Positions 1 to 8,342 of a stretch of 64,000 bases of DNA are shown one piece after another; position 1 is the stretch's first letter; the number at the start of each line of letters is the position of its first letter. A program made the translations under genes and the position numbers. Location: the NCBI RefSeq assembly GCF_005405225.1, contig NZ_BJDQ01000010.1, positions 1-64,000 on the forward strand, written 5' to 3'. Origin of the DNA: Enterococcus dongliensis (GTDB lineage Bacteria; Bacillota; Bacilli; Lactobacillales; Enterococcaceae). Under the pieces are notes generated by a model. It did no database searches and had not been told where the DNA came from. It saw nothing but the letters and a program-made list of their open reading frames with translations.

Positions 1-35
1 AGTTTGAAGATTTAGAAACAGAGAAAATGTCTTAG
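1..35 (+). CDS. C-terminal end of an upstream gene (partial)
   Basis: An open frame enters from the left edge and ends at a TAG at 33-35, giving a last stretch FEDLETEKMS. The charged, acidic tail looks like ordinary coding sequence, and no start lies inside the window. Ten residues are too few to identify a family. It could be a chance open frame, so the call rests only on frame continuity and composition. Confidence 0.4.
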   Translation, partial: FEDLETEKMS

Positions 36-99
36 CAGTCTCTACTAAAATATGTCCAAGATATTGACTCAAATCCACTCTAGTAAATATAACCAATAA

Positions 100-113
100 T
101 GAAAGCGGTGACA
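100..113 (+). promoter_or_regulatory. cre-like site (CcpA) before the DsrE-like gene
   Basis: TGAAAGCGGTGACA matches the catabolite-responsive element consensus TGWAARCGYTWNCW at 12 of 14 positions. It lies about 27 bases before a TATAAT at 140-145. That position upstream of the -10 box fits either repression or activation by CcpA. No good -35 box is visible. Confidence 0.45.
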
Positions 114-181
114 GTTACTAGTTATTTCGTAACAATAAATATAATGGGTATCCATTAATTGAATTAAAGGAGGCGTTCTAA

Positions 182-499
182 ATGAAAGTAGTTTTTCATG
201 TGGATGAAGTAGGAATGATCAGAGAGGCACGGCATAATATCGAATATGTGTTGTTGACAGAGCCTAAAGCAGATATCGTATTGTTAATGAATGGTGAAGC
301 TGTCCAAGGCTATTTATTGCCGCGAATGATCAAGTTTATGAAGGAATATCAAGATGTCACTTATCAAGCATGCCATCAATCAATGCGTAATTTTCGTGTC
401 CGTTCTAAACAAATGTATGAGCAAGTTGAGGTCGTTGAGTCTGGTGTGATTGGATTAGTTAAATTGCAAGAACAAGGATATTCTTATATCAAGTGTTAG
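182..499 (+). CDS. DsrE/DsrF-like family protein
   Basis: A 105-residue cytoplasmic protein of the DsrE-like fold. Members bind or relay sulfur or have unknown roles. The family look comes from the N-terminal beta strand MKVVFHVDE, a central strand with an MNGEAV-like segment near residue 36, one central cysteine (C64 in QACHQSM) and the C-terminal GVIGLVKLQEQGYSYIK pattern typical of DsrE-like proteins. A strong AAAGGAGG lies at 166-173, 8 bases before the ATG. It is monocistronic: a terminator follows and a cre-like site precedes. No sulfur-relay partners (TusBCE, rhodanese) are adjacent, so the role is unknown. Family assignment is fairly secure; function is not. Confidence 0.7.
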   Translation: MKVVFHVDEVGMIREARHNIEYVLLTEPKADIVLLMNGEAVQGYLLPRMIKFMKEYQDVTYQACHQSMRNFRVRSKQMYEQVEVVESGVIGLVKLQEQGYSYIKC

Positions 500-512
500 A
501 AAACAGAATTAA

Positions 513-541
513 CAAGTCCTTCATAAGAAGGGCTTTTTTTG
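513..541 (+). terminator. Rho-independent terminator after the DsrE-like gene
   Basis: AAGTCCTTC and GAAGGGCTT (one G-U pair) form a stem around ATAA, followed directly by a run of seven T. It sits 14 bases after the stop codon. Confidence 0.8.
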
Positions 542-769
542 TATTTCAATTTTTAGCAAGCTGAGCATCTAAATAAAAACAGTTATTTACAATATTTTAT
601 TGTTCGTATCAAAATATTTTCTGAAAAAAGTATTCATTTTGTTTTAATAGTGTTTTAATGTTAGGTGTAACTTATTATTCAGTTTTTTTTTGCATTTTTA
701 AATTGAAAAAGTTGCCATTTTAACTAAAGGGCTTACATTGTATAGTTTATTTGTAAGCGGGAGGTAGCT
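542..769. other. AT-rich intergenic region before the first PTS operon
   Basis: Very AT-rich, with no convincing ORF. A TATAGT at about 740 is a possible -10 box, but I see no well-spaced -35. A cre half site (TGTAAGCG) overlaps the ribosome binding site of the regulator near 751-758; its other half does not match. Confidence 0.4.
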
Positions 770-2695
770 ATGAGACAAGAAAGAATTGTTGAATACTTAT
801 ATGCGAAGAAGCAAGCATCTGCTCCGAAGGCATTGGCCGCTGCGTTTGAAATATCCGAGCGAACACTAGCAAATGATATTAAATGGTTGAAAGAAATAGG
901 ACCGACAAAAGGCTTTGCAATTGAACGAATCCGTTCAGCTGGTTATCAGTTGAAAGTTCTCGATAAGACTAAATTCCAAAATTATTTAGCTCAGACAAAA
1001 GAACAAGAACAAGTAGACAACTCAATTCCACAAGAACGGATCAAAAATATTGAATTGTTGCTGTTGTTTCATGAGGAATATCTTACAATGCAACAAATTG
1101 CTCAGTGGCTAGATGTCAGTTTGTCGACTGTTAAGACAGATATCAAGCAGGTGGAACAGTTTTGTGAGCATTATGAACTGACACTTTTTAGCAAGGCTCA
1201 TTATGGATTGAAGATTTTAGGAACTGAAAGCAAAAAAAGACGGGCGATTTTATATTTGATTCGCAATACGATTCATACCCCTGTTTTAACGGAAAAGTAT
1301 AAGGAATTTAATTTTGTTTTTGATGAAGATGATCTGCGGCTTTTTTTGAAGGAACGACTACAAAAAAATCAGTTGAAAATCAGTGATATTGTCTTTGAAA
1401 ATATTGTACAGCATATTCGGTTACTTTGTTTTCGGATCATGCAAAACAATACTTTAAGCAAAGAAGAGATAGAAGGAGAGACAATTGTCGACGGTTATGA
1501 TCGCTTAACAGATGAATTGGTCAATTATTTAGAAAAAACATATCAACTAGTATTTTCTAAGGTAGAAGAAAATTACTTAGAAGAACAGTTGCGAGGAAAA
1601 TTTACGGTTTTAGAAAATACTGCAGAAAATCAACAATTAGAACAAGTCATCGAAAAAGCATTAGAACGTGTTGATCGGCGATATCATACCCAATTTCGAA
1701 AAGATCAAGATTTGACAAATGCGTTATTGATGCACGTAGCGCCATTACTTCAACGGCTTTATACAGGACATCAATTGGAAAATCCGATCATTGAAGATAT
1801 TTATACACAATATGCAAATGTGTTCAATGTCGCAATGATTTTTATCAATGAACTAAATAAAGATCTGGATGAAGATATCAGTAAAGATGAGATTGGCTAT
1901 GTCGCGATTTATTTTGTCGCTAGTCTCGAAAAACAATCCAATCAACTTATTGATGATTATAAAAAAATCGCAGTGATCTGTTCAACAGGTGGCGGTGCGG
2001 CGTATCTGCTAAAGGTTAATCTAGAACGATTGTTCAGCAATGCAGAAGTCGATACCTTCGCATTAAATGAGATCAATCAAATTGATTCAAGCTTTGATTT
2101 GTTGATCTCAACCGTCCCATTGGAACAAGCCAATCTTGAGATACCAATTATTTATACTAAAACAATTTTAAGTCAGACAGAGATCGCAAAAATTGAAAAA
2201 GATTTGAACCTTTTACGCGAATCACAAAATAAAGTTTTTGATGTGAATCAATTTGTTCTTAGTTTATTTGATTCTAATCACTTTCAAATCAAGAAACAGT
2301 CAGAAGATTATTTACAACTACTAGAAAAAGAAGGTGCACGGCTAGAAGCTCAAGCTTGGGCTGAAGCAGGATTTAAACAAAGTGTTTTAAAAAGAGAAAA
2401 GATGATCGATACGATTTATCAGCAAGGTGTAGCAGGCCCCCATCCCATGGAACAAGCAGCCATTAAAGAAGTCATAGATGTGATTTTATTGAAGAAACCA
2501 TTGCTATATGGGGACAAACAAGTAAAGATCATATTTTTGATCAATATCAAGAAAGATCATCTGAATTTGCATAAAGAAATCAGCCGTTTGATGATCAAAA
2601 TGATGGACGATACCACATTAGATACACAATTAACGAAAATTCAAAGTTTTCAAGACTTTATGTCTTATATGAAAAGACTAATGAAAGAAGGATAA
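770..2695 (+). CDS. PRD-containing PTS regulator (BglG/LicR/MtlR type) with EIIB and EIIA domains
   Basis: A 641-residue transcription activator whose activity is expected to be set by PTS phosphorylation. In order: an N-terminal HTH (about 3-45), a second Mga-like HTH (about 90-130, with LSTVKTDIKQVEQF), two PRDs (about 170-390), a GatB-like EIIB domain with a cysteine near 403 (VICSTGGGAAYLL) and a C-terminal EIIA-like domain with a histidine near 557 (GPHPMEQ). In PRD2 the usual EIGYxxxHF is EIGYVAIYF, so the second phospho-accepting histidine is tyrosine. A strong GGGAGGTAG precedes the ATG. It sits 4 bases before the IIA gene and probably controls the operon to 8160. The architecture is secure; the inducer is unknown. 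Confidence 0.9.
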   Translation: MRQERIVEYLYAKKQASAPKALAAAFEISERTLANDIKWLKEIGPTKGFAIERIRSAGYQLKVLDKTKFQNYLAQTKEQEQVDNSIPQERIKNIELLLLFHEEYLTMQQIAQWLDVSLSTVKTDIKQVEQFCEHYELTLFSKAHYGLKILGTESKKRRAILYLIRNTIHTPVLTEKYKEFNFVFDEDDLRLFLKERLQKNQLKISDIVFENIVQHIRLLCFRIMQNNTLSKEEIEGETIVDGYDRLTDELVNYLEKTYQLVFSKVEENYLEEQLRGKFTVLENTAENQQLEQVIEKALERVDRRYHTQFRKDQDLTNALLMHVAPLLQRLYTGHQLENPIIEDIYTQYANVFNVAMIFINELNKDLDEDISKDEIGYVAIYFVASLEKQSNQLIDDYKKIAVICSTGGGAAYLLKVNLERLFSNAEVDTFALNEINQIDSSFDLLISTVPLEQANLEIPIIYTKTILSQTEIAKIEKDLNLLRESQNKVFDVNQFVLSLFDSNHFQIKKQSEDYLQLLEKEGARLEAQAWAEAGFKQSVLKREKMIDTIYQQGVAGPHPMEQAAIKEVIDVILLKKPLLYGDKQVKIIFLINIKKDHLNLHKEISRLMIKMMDDTTLDTQLTKIQSFQDFMSYMKRLMKEG

Positions 2696-2699
2696 AAAA

Positions 2700-3023
2700 A
2701 TGAATGAGCAAGAAATGGATATTTTTAAAATTATTTCCGCAGCGGGAGATTCGCGTGGTTCGGCGTTTGAAGCATTAAGATTCGCGCGCAAAGGGAAATT
2801 TGACGAAGCAGAAGCAAAGATGCAAGAAGCAAAAGAAAAAAGTATTGATGCCCATGATGTACAAACAAAACTGATTACTAGTGAGATTAATGGAGACAAA
2901 ACTGAGACCAGTCTATTGATGGTTCATGCACAGGACCATTTGATGACGAGTATTTTAGCTCGTGATTTGATTGAAGAAATGATCGGTATGTTAAGGGAAC
3001 AAAGCAAAGCCAACGCTTTGTAA
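2700..3023 (+). CDS. PTS lactose/cellobiose-family EIIA
   Basis: A 107-residue all-helical EIIA of the lactose/N,N'-diacetylchitobiose type. It takes phosphate from HPr and passes it to the EIIB encoded next. The active-site segment LLMVHAQDHLM is intact, with H76 the expected phosphohistidine and D79 the expected metal ligand of the trimer. It starts 4 bases after the regulator stop with AAGGA upstream, so the two are likely cotranscribed. The substrate cannot be read from EIIA. It resembles the EIIA at 20055 but is only moderately similar, so the two are separate systems and not a recent local duplication. Confidence 0.92.
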   Translation: MNEQEMDIFKIISAAGDSRGSAFEALRFARKGKFDEAEAKMQEAKEKSIDAHDVQTKLITSEINGDKTETSLLMVHAQDHLMTSILARDLIEEMIGMLREQSKANAL

Positions 3024-3051
3024 TATAAATCTATTTTAGGAGGAGATAATT

Positions 3052-3390
3052 ATGAAAACATTACTAGTTTGTGCCGGAGGCTTCTCAACAACCATGATGA
3101 TGGAGTCAATGAAAAAAATCGTTAAGGAGTCTAAAAGTCTAGATGAAAAGGACTATCCAATGGAAGCAATCGGTGTTGATAAACTGGATCGGTACATCAA
3201 CGATTATGATGTCATTTTGGTGGGCCCACAATTAAGCCATAAATATGATTTTATTAAAGGTGAAGCCGATAAGATCAACAAACCAACCGTATTACTAACG
3301 TCTGATATCTATGGCTCAATGGATGGTGCTACCGTGATGAAACAAGCATTGGTCGCTTATCGTAAAAATCAAGCATCAAAAACTCAATAG
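3052..3390 (+). CDS. PTS lactose/cellobiose-family EIIB
   Basis: A 112-residue EIIB of the cellobiose type. The phosphorylated cysteine is C7 in LLVCAGGFSTTMMM, the classic P-loop of these proteins. The partner-interaction region GPQLSHKYDF and the TSDIYGSMDG segment are also typical. It lies between IIA and IIC with an AGGAGG ribosome binding site. It transfers phosphate from the EIIA at 2700 to the sugar bound by the EIIC at 3406. Family and role are secure; the sugar is not known. Confidence 0.92.
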   Translation: MKTLLVCAGGFSTTMMMESMKKIVKESKSLDEKDYPMEAIGVDKLDRYINDYDVILVGPQLSHKYDFIKGEADKINKPTVLLTSDIYGSMDGATVMKQALVAYRKNQASKTQ

Positions 3391-3405
3391 TTAGGAGAGA
3401 AAAAA

Positions 3406-4755
3406 ATGGAAAATCCAAAAAAACAGGGTGCCTTTGAAAAAGTTGAAGCATTTATCCGCAAAACATTGGTTCCAGTTGCCAACAAAGTTGACAACAATCC
3501 TTATTTGACTGCGATCAAAAAAGGGATGGTCGTCATGACCCCGGTATTATTATTAGGTTCCATCGCCGCGATCTTCCCTTCAATTCCTGAGTTTATCAAG
3601 ACACAAGCAGTTGCAAATTGGTTTGAAAATTATGGCTATATTTTTGGAATTATTTCGAAAGTTTCATTAGGCTTAGTTGGTTTATACGCTGTTTTAGCAA
3701 TCTCATATTTTTTAAGTGAACATTATAAGCTTTACACGGTTGGTTCAATGATGCTTTCTGCTATCGCTTTTCTGATTGTTGCGATGGATGTTGATAAAAA
3801 TGGCAACATCGTAGCTGCGTATCTTGATTCAAAAGGGCTATTCACTGCTATTTTCGTTGCCATTATTTCGGTAAAACTCTACCAATTTTTCACGAAACAT
3901 AAATTAGTTATTAAAATGCCAGAAGGTGTACCAGACTTTGTTTCTAGCTCTTTTGAACTGATTACACCAACTGCGGCAATCGGGATTTTGTTCATTATCA
4001 TTCGAGCAGTCACAGATAGTTTATCTGGCGGCGTGTTATTGCCACAAGTTATCATGGATGTTTTAGCACCAGCAATCGGTAGTCTTGATTCTTTGTGGAT
4101 CATCTATGTAGTATTAGTATTGCGTTTAGTTTTCTGGTTTTTCGGTATTCATTCGGCGGTTTTATCACCGATTCTTTCACCAATCGCTGTACAGTATTTA
4201 TCAGAAAATATTGCTGCTCATGAAGCTGGTCAACCATTGCAACATGTTATTACAAATGGGACATTATCCGCATTTGCTAACTTCACTGGTTCAGGAGTAA
4301 CTATTGGATTGGTTTTAGCAATGCTGATTAGTAAATCTTTACGTTATAAAAAAGTTGGAGCGGTAGCTTTGTTACCATCACTATTCGGTATTAACGAACC
4401 GGTTCTTTTCGGGGTCCCAATTATCTTGAATCCTGTTTTGATGATTCCATTCATTTTCGGAGGCGCACTAGTCGGAATGTTTCCAATGATTTGTATGAAG
4501 TTAGGATTGTTGAATTTCCCAATTTTTGATCCTCCGTATGTTCCAGTCTTTATGGAAGGCTTCTTGACGGGATTTGACTGGCGCTCAATCATCGTTCAAG
4601 TAATCCAAGTGGCAATGTCATTTGCGTTATATCTACCATTCTTCAAAGTTTTAGAAAAACAAGAATTAGAACGTGAAGCATTATTAGAAGCTGAAAAAGC
4701 GCACTCTGTCATTTCAGATGACGATGAACAATATTTAACAGATATTGATTTCTAG
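3406..4755 (+). CDS. PTS lactose/cellobiose-family EIIC permease
   Basis: A 449-residue membrane permease that imports and phosphorylates a sugar with the EIIA/EIIB at 2700 and 3052. The sequence shows about ten hydrophobic segments, the FFGIHSAVLSPIL region, and the conserved GINEPVLFG motif whose glutamate contacts substrate in this family. Length is normal for CelB/ChbC-type permeases. A hairpin terminator follows, yet the next genes are peptidases on the same strand; read-through or a separate promoter would connect them. No glycosidase is encoded in the operon, which is unusual for a cellobiose- or chitobiose-type PTS and leaves the substrate open. Confidence 0.92.
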   Translation: MENPKKQGAFEKVEAFIRKTLVPVANKVDNNPYLTAIKKGMVVMTPVLLLGSIAAIFPSIPEFIKTQAVANWFENYGYIFGIISKVSLGLVGLYAVLAISYFLSEHYKLYTVGSMMLSAIAFLIVAMDVDKNGNIVAAYLDSKGLFTAIFVAIISVKLYQFFTKHKLVIKMPEGVPDFVSSSFELITPTAAIGILFIIIRAVTDSLSGGVLLPQVIMDVLAPAIGSLDSLWIIYVVLVLRLVFWFFGIHSAVLSPILSPIAVQYLSENIAAHEAGQPLQHVITNGTLSAFANFTGSGVTIGLVLAMLISKSLRYKKVGAVALLPSLFGINEPVLFGVPIILNPVLMIPFIFGGALVGMFPMICMKLGLLNFPIFDPPYVPVFMEGFLTGFDWRSIIVQVIQVAMSFALYLPFFKVLEKQELEREALLEAEKAHSVISDDDEQYLTDIDF

Positions 4756-4758
4756 CCA

Positions 4759-4789
4759 AAAAAGGACAGTTTCAACTGTCCTTTTTTAT
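4759..4789 (+). terminator. Terminator or attenuator between the EIIC and Xaa-Pro peptidase genes
   Basis: AAAGGACAGT and ACTGTCCTTT pair perfectly around TTCA, followed by T-rich sequence. It separates the PTS genes from the peptidase genes. It may end the PTS transcript or lower expression of the downstream genes. Confidence 0.8.
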
Positions 4790-4870
4790 TAGTTTGATTT
4801 TTTATGACACAAAAAAAAATCATCCAACGAGGTATCGAATAGATCTAGTTGGAATAAGAGGTGTAAATAA

Positions 4871-5950
4871 ATGAGGATAGAAAAACTACGTAAACGATTA
4901 GCTGAAAAAAACTTGTCCGGATTATTAGTGACAAATAAAATCAATCGTCGTTATTTATGCGGATTTACTGGTTCAAATGGTCTTTTATTGGTTACCGAAA
5001 ATGCTCAGCGGTTATTTGTCGATGGTCGTTATACTCAGCAAGCACAACAACAAACCACTGGTGTGGAGATTTGTGAGATTCCTGTTGATGGCAACCTGCT
5101 TGCCTCTTTGCGTCCCTTTATAAAAGGCTTAGTTTTGGGTTTTGAAGCAGAGACGATTGATTATCAAACATTTATTGGCCTTCAGTCTCTGATAATTGAA
5201 GAAGGTGGGCACTTTGTCGCTACGGAAAATATGGTCGAAGGTTTACGCATGATCAAGGCAGTAGAAGAAATTCAGGCTATTAGACAAGCTGCCAAGATCG
5301 CCGATCAAACATTAGAATTAATTTTACCGATGATTCGTAGTGGAATGAGTGAATTAGAACTAGCAAATGAAATTGATTATCGCAGTAAGAAGCTAGGTAG
5401 TCAGGGCCCAGCGTTTGAGACAATCGTTGCCTCTGGTGTGCGGACCTCTTTGCCACATGCCCATGCAAGTCAAAAGAAAATTGAGGCAAATGAATTAATT
5501 ATGATTGATTTTGGTGCGATTTATCAAGGATATTATTCAGATATCACACGAACCTTTGCTTTTGGCAACGTAGCGGAAGAAATTCAAATCACCTATCAAG
5601 AGTTGCTTAGAGCTCAAAAACAAGCAATCCAAGCAGTTGCGTTGGGTAGAGCCTTGGGAGATATCGATCAAGTCGCAAGACAAGCGCTGGAACAAAAAAA
5701 TCTAGCCCAGTATTTCAGTCACAATCTTGGTCATGGACTGGGGCTTTCGTGTCATGAGTACCCTTCATTGGCGCCAAAAGAAAAGCTGCTGATTGAAAAG
5801 AATATGTCGTTTACTATTGAACCTGGAGTGTATTTGTCAAAAGCAGGGTTTGGTATTCGAATTGAAGATGACATCATTGTAAATGAAAAAGGACATGCTG
5901 AGATCTTGACTCAATTTAATAAGGAGTGGATGACAATTGACTGCAAGTGA
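4871..5950 (+). CDS. Xaa-Pro peptidase, M24 family (aminopeptidase P/prolidase-like)
   Basis: A 359-residue cytoplasmic metallopeptidase of family M24. It is expected to cut Xaa-Pro dipeptides or the N-terminal residue before proline. An N-terminal creatinase-like domain (1-125) is followed by the pita-bread catalytic domain. The metal ligands are visible: two aspartates in MIDFGAIYQGYYSDITRTF, a histidine in HNLGHGLGLSCHEYP, and glutamates in TIEPGVYL and GIRIEDDI. Length matches PepQ/YpdF-like enzymes. The next gene starts inside its 3' end, so the two are translationally coupled. Placement after a PTS is odd and suggests a peptide-linked substrate. PepQ versus aminopeptidase P specificity cannot be settled here. 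Confidence 0.9.
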   Translation: MRIEKLRKRLAEKNLSGLLVTNKINRRYLCGFTGSNGLLLVTENAQRLFVDGRYTQQAQQQTTGVEICEIPVDGNLLASLRPFIKGLVLGFEAETIDYQTFIGLQSLIIEEGGHFVATENMVEGLRMIKAVEEIQAIRQAAKIADQTLELILPMIRSGMSELELANEIDYRSKKLGSQGPAFETIVASGVRTSLPHAHASQKKIEANELIMIDFGAIYQGYYSDITRTFAFGNVAEEIQITYQELLRAQKQAIQAVALGRALGDIDQVARQALEQKNLAQYFSHNLGHGLGLSCHEYPSLAPKEKLLIEKNMSFTIEPGVYLSKAGFGIRIEDDIIVNEKGHAEILTQFNKEWMTIDCK

Positions 5951-6983
5951 TGAACTATTAATGCGATTATCTAACTTAGATGCATTGCCAGGACAAGAGA
6001 CTCAAGTCCAAAATGCATTGCAAGAAATAATTAAAGGTGTGAAGAACAAAGATTCATTTGGGAATCTCTATTTTGGTAATCTGAAAACAGAAAAGAAAAA
6101 GATCGCATTGTATGCACATATGGATGAAGTTGGTTTCTTTGTTCATCGCATAACAGAAGATGGTTTTGTTTACTTTTATCCAATCGGTGGTTGGTGGGGC
6201 CATGTTATTTTAGGTCAACAAGTACGAGCGACCTGTCGGAAGAATGGTGCTATTTTAGAAGGAATCGTCGGTACTTTACCAAAAACGAATCATAAAATGG
6301 CTGAAGTTGTTCCAATCAGCGAGATGTATATCGATTTTGGTGCACATTCAAAAACTGAGCTAGAAGAAGCGGGCCTACAAATTGGGGACATGATTTTACC
6401 TAATACTCAGTCGAAGAAAAGTTTTAACCAAAAAAAAATAATGGGAAAAGCGCTAGATAATCGAGTAGCGTGTACGGTAATGGCACAAGTAAAAAATCGT
6501 GTAGATACAAATAATATTGAAGTTATCGGAGTTGGCACAGTTCAAGAAGAAGCAGGGACGCGAGGCTCTAAAGTTGCGGCAGTCGAGGCTCAAGCGGATA
6601 TCAATATTGTTATAGATGTTGCAAATGGCAAAGATACACCAAAAGCTGCGGAGTTTCCTAATCGTATCCAGGGGCAAGGACCAGGATTAGTTTTAGCGGA
6701 TAAGACAGCGCTAGCAAATATAAAACTATTGGACTATTGTAAAGAAATTGCTGAAAAAAACCAAATTTCTTGGCAATACGATCTCCTTGCAGGCGGGGGA
6801 ACAGATGCTGGCTCGGTACAACTATTTGCGGGTAAACCGACTTTGGTTTTTTGCGTGCCTGTTCGTTATTGCCATTCATGGAATTCCATTGTAGAGATTT
6901 CAGATGTAGAAGATACGATTGATTTATTAGTTGCAGTCATTCGTTCGTTGGACGAAGGGGGTATCGAACTTGAGCAATTTTAA
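5937..6983 (+). CDS. M42 family aminopeptidase
   Basis: A 348-residue metallo-aminopeptidase of family M42, relatives of which (glutamyl/deblocking aminopeptidases, FrvX, YpdE) form large cytoplasmic tetrahedral particles. Metal ligands are seen in YAHMDEVGF, GKALDNRVACTVM, VQEEAGTRGS and, near the C terminus, the histidine of RYCHSWNSIVE. The likely start is TTG at 5937, 7 bases after AAGGAGTGG, overlapping the previous gene by 14 bases. FrvX/YpdE-type members often sit in PTS clusters, as here. Substrate specificity is unknown. The product probably works together with the upstream Xaa-Pro peptidase. Confidence 0.9.
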   Translation: MTASDELLMRLSNLDALPGQETQVQNALQEIIKGVKNKDSFGNLYFGNLKTEKKKIALYAHMDEVGFFVHRITEDGFVYFYPIGGWWGHVILGQQVRATCRKNGAILEGIVGTLPKTNHKMAEVVPISEMYIDFGAHSKTELEEAGLQIGDMILPNTQSKKSFNQKKIMGKALDNRVACTVMAQVKNRVDTNNIEVIGVGTVQEEAGTRGSKVAAVEAQADINIVIDVANGKDTPKAAEFPNRIQGQGPGLVLADKTALANIKLLDYCKEIAEKNQISWQYDLLAGGGTDAGSVQLFAGKPTLVFCVPVRYCHSWNSIVEISDVEDTIDLLVAVIRSLDEGGIELEQF

Positions 6984-8160
6984 TGAACAACGGTCTCGTT
7001 ATGATACCTATTCGACTCAATGGGATTATGTACAAGATCGTTTTGGTGAAAAAGAATTATTGCCATTTTCTATTTCAGATACAGATTTTATGATTCCTGA
7101 TGGTACGATCGAGGTGTTGAACAAAGCAGTTACGCGAGGTTTTTTTGGTTATACACGTTGGAATCATTTAGACTATAAAAAAAGTATTAGTCATTGGTTC
7201 CAACAAGAATTCACTTGTACAATTGATCCTGAATGGTGTGTTTATGCCCCTAGTGTGATCTATAGTTTATCAGTTTTTATCCAATTACTGACACAAGAAG
7301 GCGATAAAATCGTTACCTTCACTCCGTGTTACGATGCTTTTTTCAATTGTATCGGCAGAAATAAAAGAGAATTAGTCGCTTTCTCACTGACGAATAAGGA
7401 GGAACAATTTACGATCGATTTTGCTAGATTAGAAAAAGTATTTGCTAAAGAGAAATCAACACTTTTCTTGTTATGTAATCCACACAATCCAACGGGACGA
7501 GTCTTCACAAAAAAAGAACTAACACAGTTGATTTCCTTATGTAATGATTATCACGTCGCAATTATTAGTGATGAAATTCATATGGATGTCCGACGCCCTG
7601 GGAAAGAACATTTACCGATTGTAACATTCATTGATCAAATTAAAACACCAATCGCTTTGCTGACCTCAGCTTCTAAAACATTTAATTCTCCAGGATTAGG
7701 AGGCTCCTATGCCTTGATTCCTGAAGTAGCATTACGAGAACGCTTCTTGAATGTTTTGAAAGGACGCGACGGCTTATCCTCCATTCCATATCCTGCCTTA
7801 TTAGCAACAATGGATTGTTATAACAACCAGAAGAAATGGGTGGAGGAATTGAATCAGACGGTTGATGAAAATTTTTTTGAGATGAAAAAAATCCTAGAAG
7901 CTGATTCAAGAATTCACTTTGAAATTCCTGAAGCCACCTATCTTGGTTGGATTAATATCAAAGATTTACCTTATACAATGGAAGAAATACAAACAGTTCT
8001 AGTTAAACGCGAAAAGGTTGCTATTATGAAAGGCGAGACTTATGGTGTGGAAGGGCAGGACTATTTACGTTTCAATTTAGGAGCTCCAAAAGAAAAAATC
8101 ATCGAAGGCATCAAACGATTGATGAATGCAATCTACTACTTAGACCAAAGATCCTCTTAA
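6970..8160 (+). CDS. MalY/PatB-type PLP-dependent C-S lyase (aminotransferase class I/II fold)
   Basis: About 396 residues of the MalY/PatB branch of fold-type I PLP enzymes, which split cystathionine or cysteine S-conjugates to a thiol, pyruvate and ammonia. The PLP lysine lies in LLTSASKTFNSPGLGG, the diagnostic ASKTFN pattern of this branch; NPHNPTGRVF and SDEIHMD are the other PLP-pocket motifs. I place the start at TTG 6970, behind AAGGGGG at 6955-6961, overlapping the M42 gene by 14 bases; a longer reading from 6931 would add an unlikely leader. It closes the PTS-peptidase unit and is followed by a terminator. Beta-lyase chemistry is likely; the substrate is open. Confidence 0.85.
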   Translation: MSNFNEQRSRYDTYSTQWDYVQDRFGEKELLPFSISDTDFMIPDGTIEVLNKAVTRGFFGYTRWNHLDYKKSISHWFQQEFTCTIDPEWCVYAPSVIYSLSVFIQLLTQEGDKIVTFTPCYDAFFNCIGRNKRELVAFSLTNKEEQFTIDFARLEKVFAKEKSTLFLLCNPHNPTGRVFTKKELTQLISLCNDYHVAIISDEIHMDVRRPGKEHLPIVTFIDQIKTPIALLTSASKTFNSPGLGGSYALIPEVALRERFLNVLKGRDGLSSIPYPALLATMDCYNNQKKWVEELNQTVDENFFEMKKILEADSRIHFEIPEATYLGWINIKDLPYTMEEIQTVLVKREKVAIMKGETYGVEGQDYLRFNLGAPKEKIIEGIKRLMNAIYYLDQRSS

Positions 8161-8176
8161 CAGAGGGTCTTTTTTT
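8148..8176 (+). terminator. Terminator of the first PTS-peptidase operon
   Basis: AAGATCCTCT and AGAGGGTCTT pair around TAAC, followed by a T run. The stem overlaps the stop codon of the C-S lyase gene. Confidence 0.8.
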
Positions 8177-8342
8177 AGTCTAGTTAGATAAATTTTTTAA
8201 ATAAGTTATATTATGTGTGGTTAAGTCATTGTTATATTAGCTATAATTAGGTGTTCAGTGTTTTTTTTATTAGGTTCTATTTTTTTTGGTCTACTTGAAA
8301 AAAATGAAGCATGATACATTAAATATGAGGGTGAGGATGGTA

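Noticed and set aside
749-762. Possible cre site TGTAAGCGGGAGGT before the first PTS regulator
   Set aside because: Only the first half matches; the second half is the ribosome binding site.
6931-6969. Longer N terminus for the C-S lyase starting at ATG 6931
   Set aside because: It would overlap the M42 gene by 53 bases; TTG 6970 has AAGGGGG at proper distance and gives the normal family N terminus.
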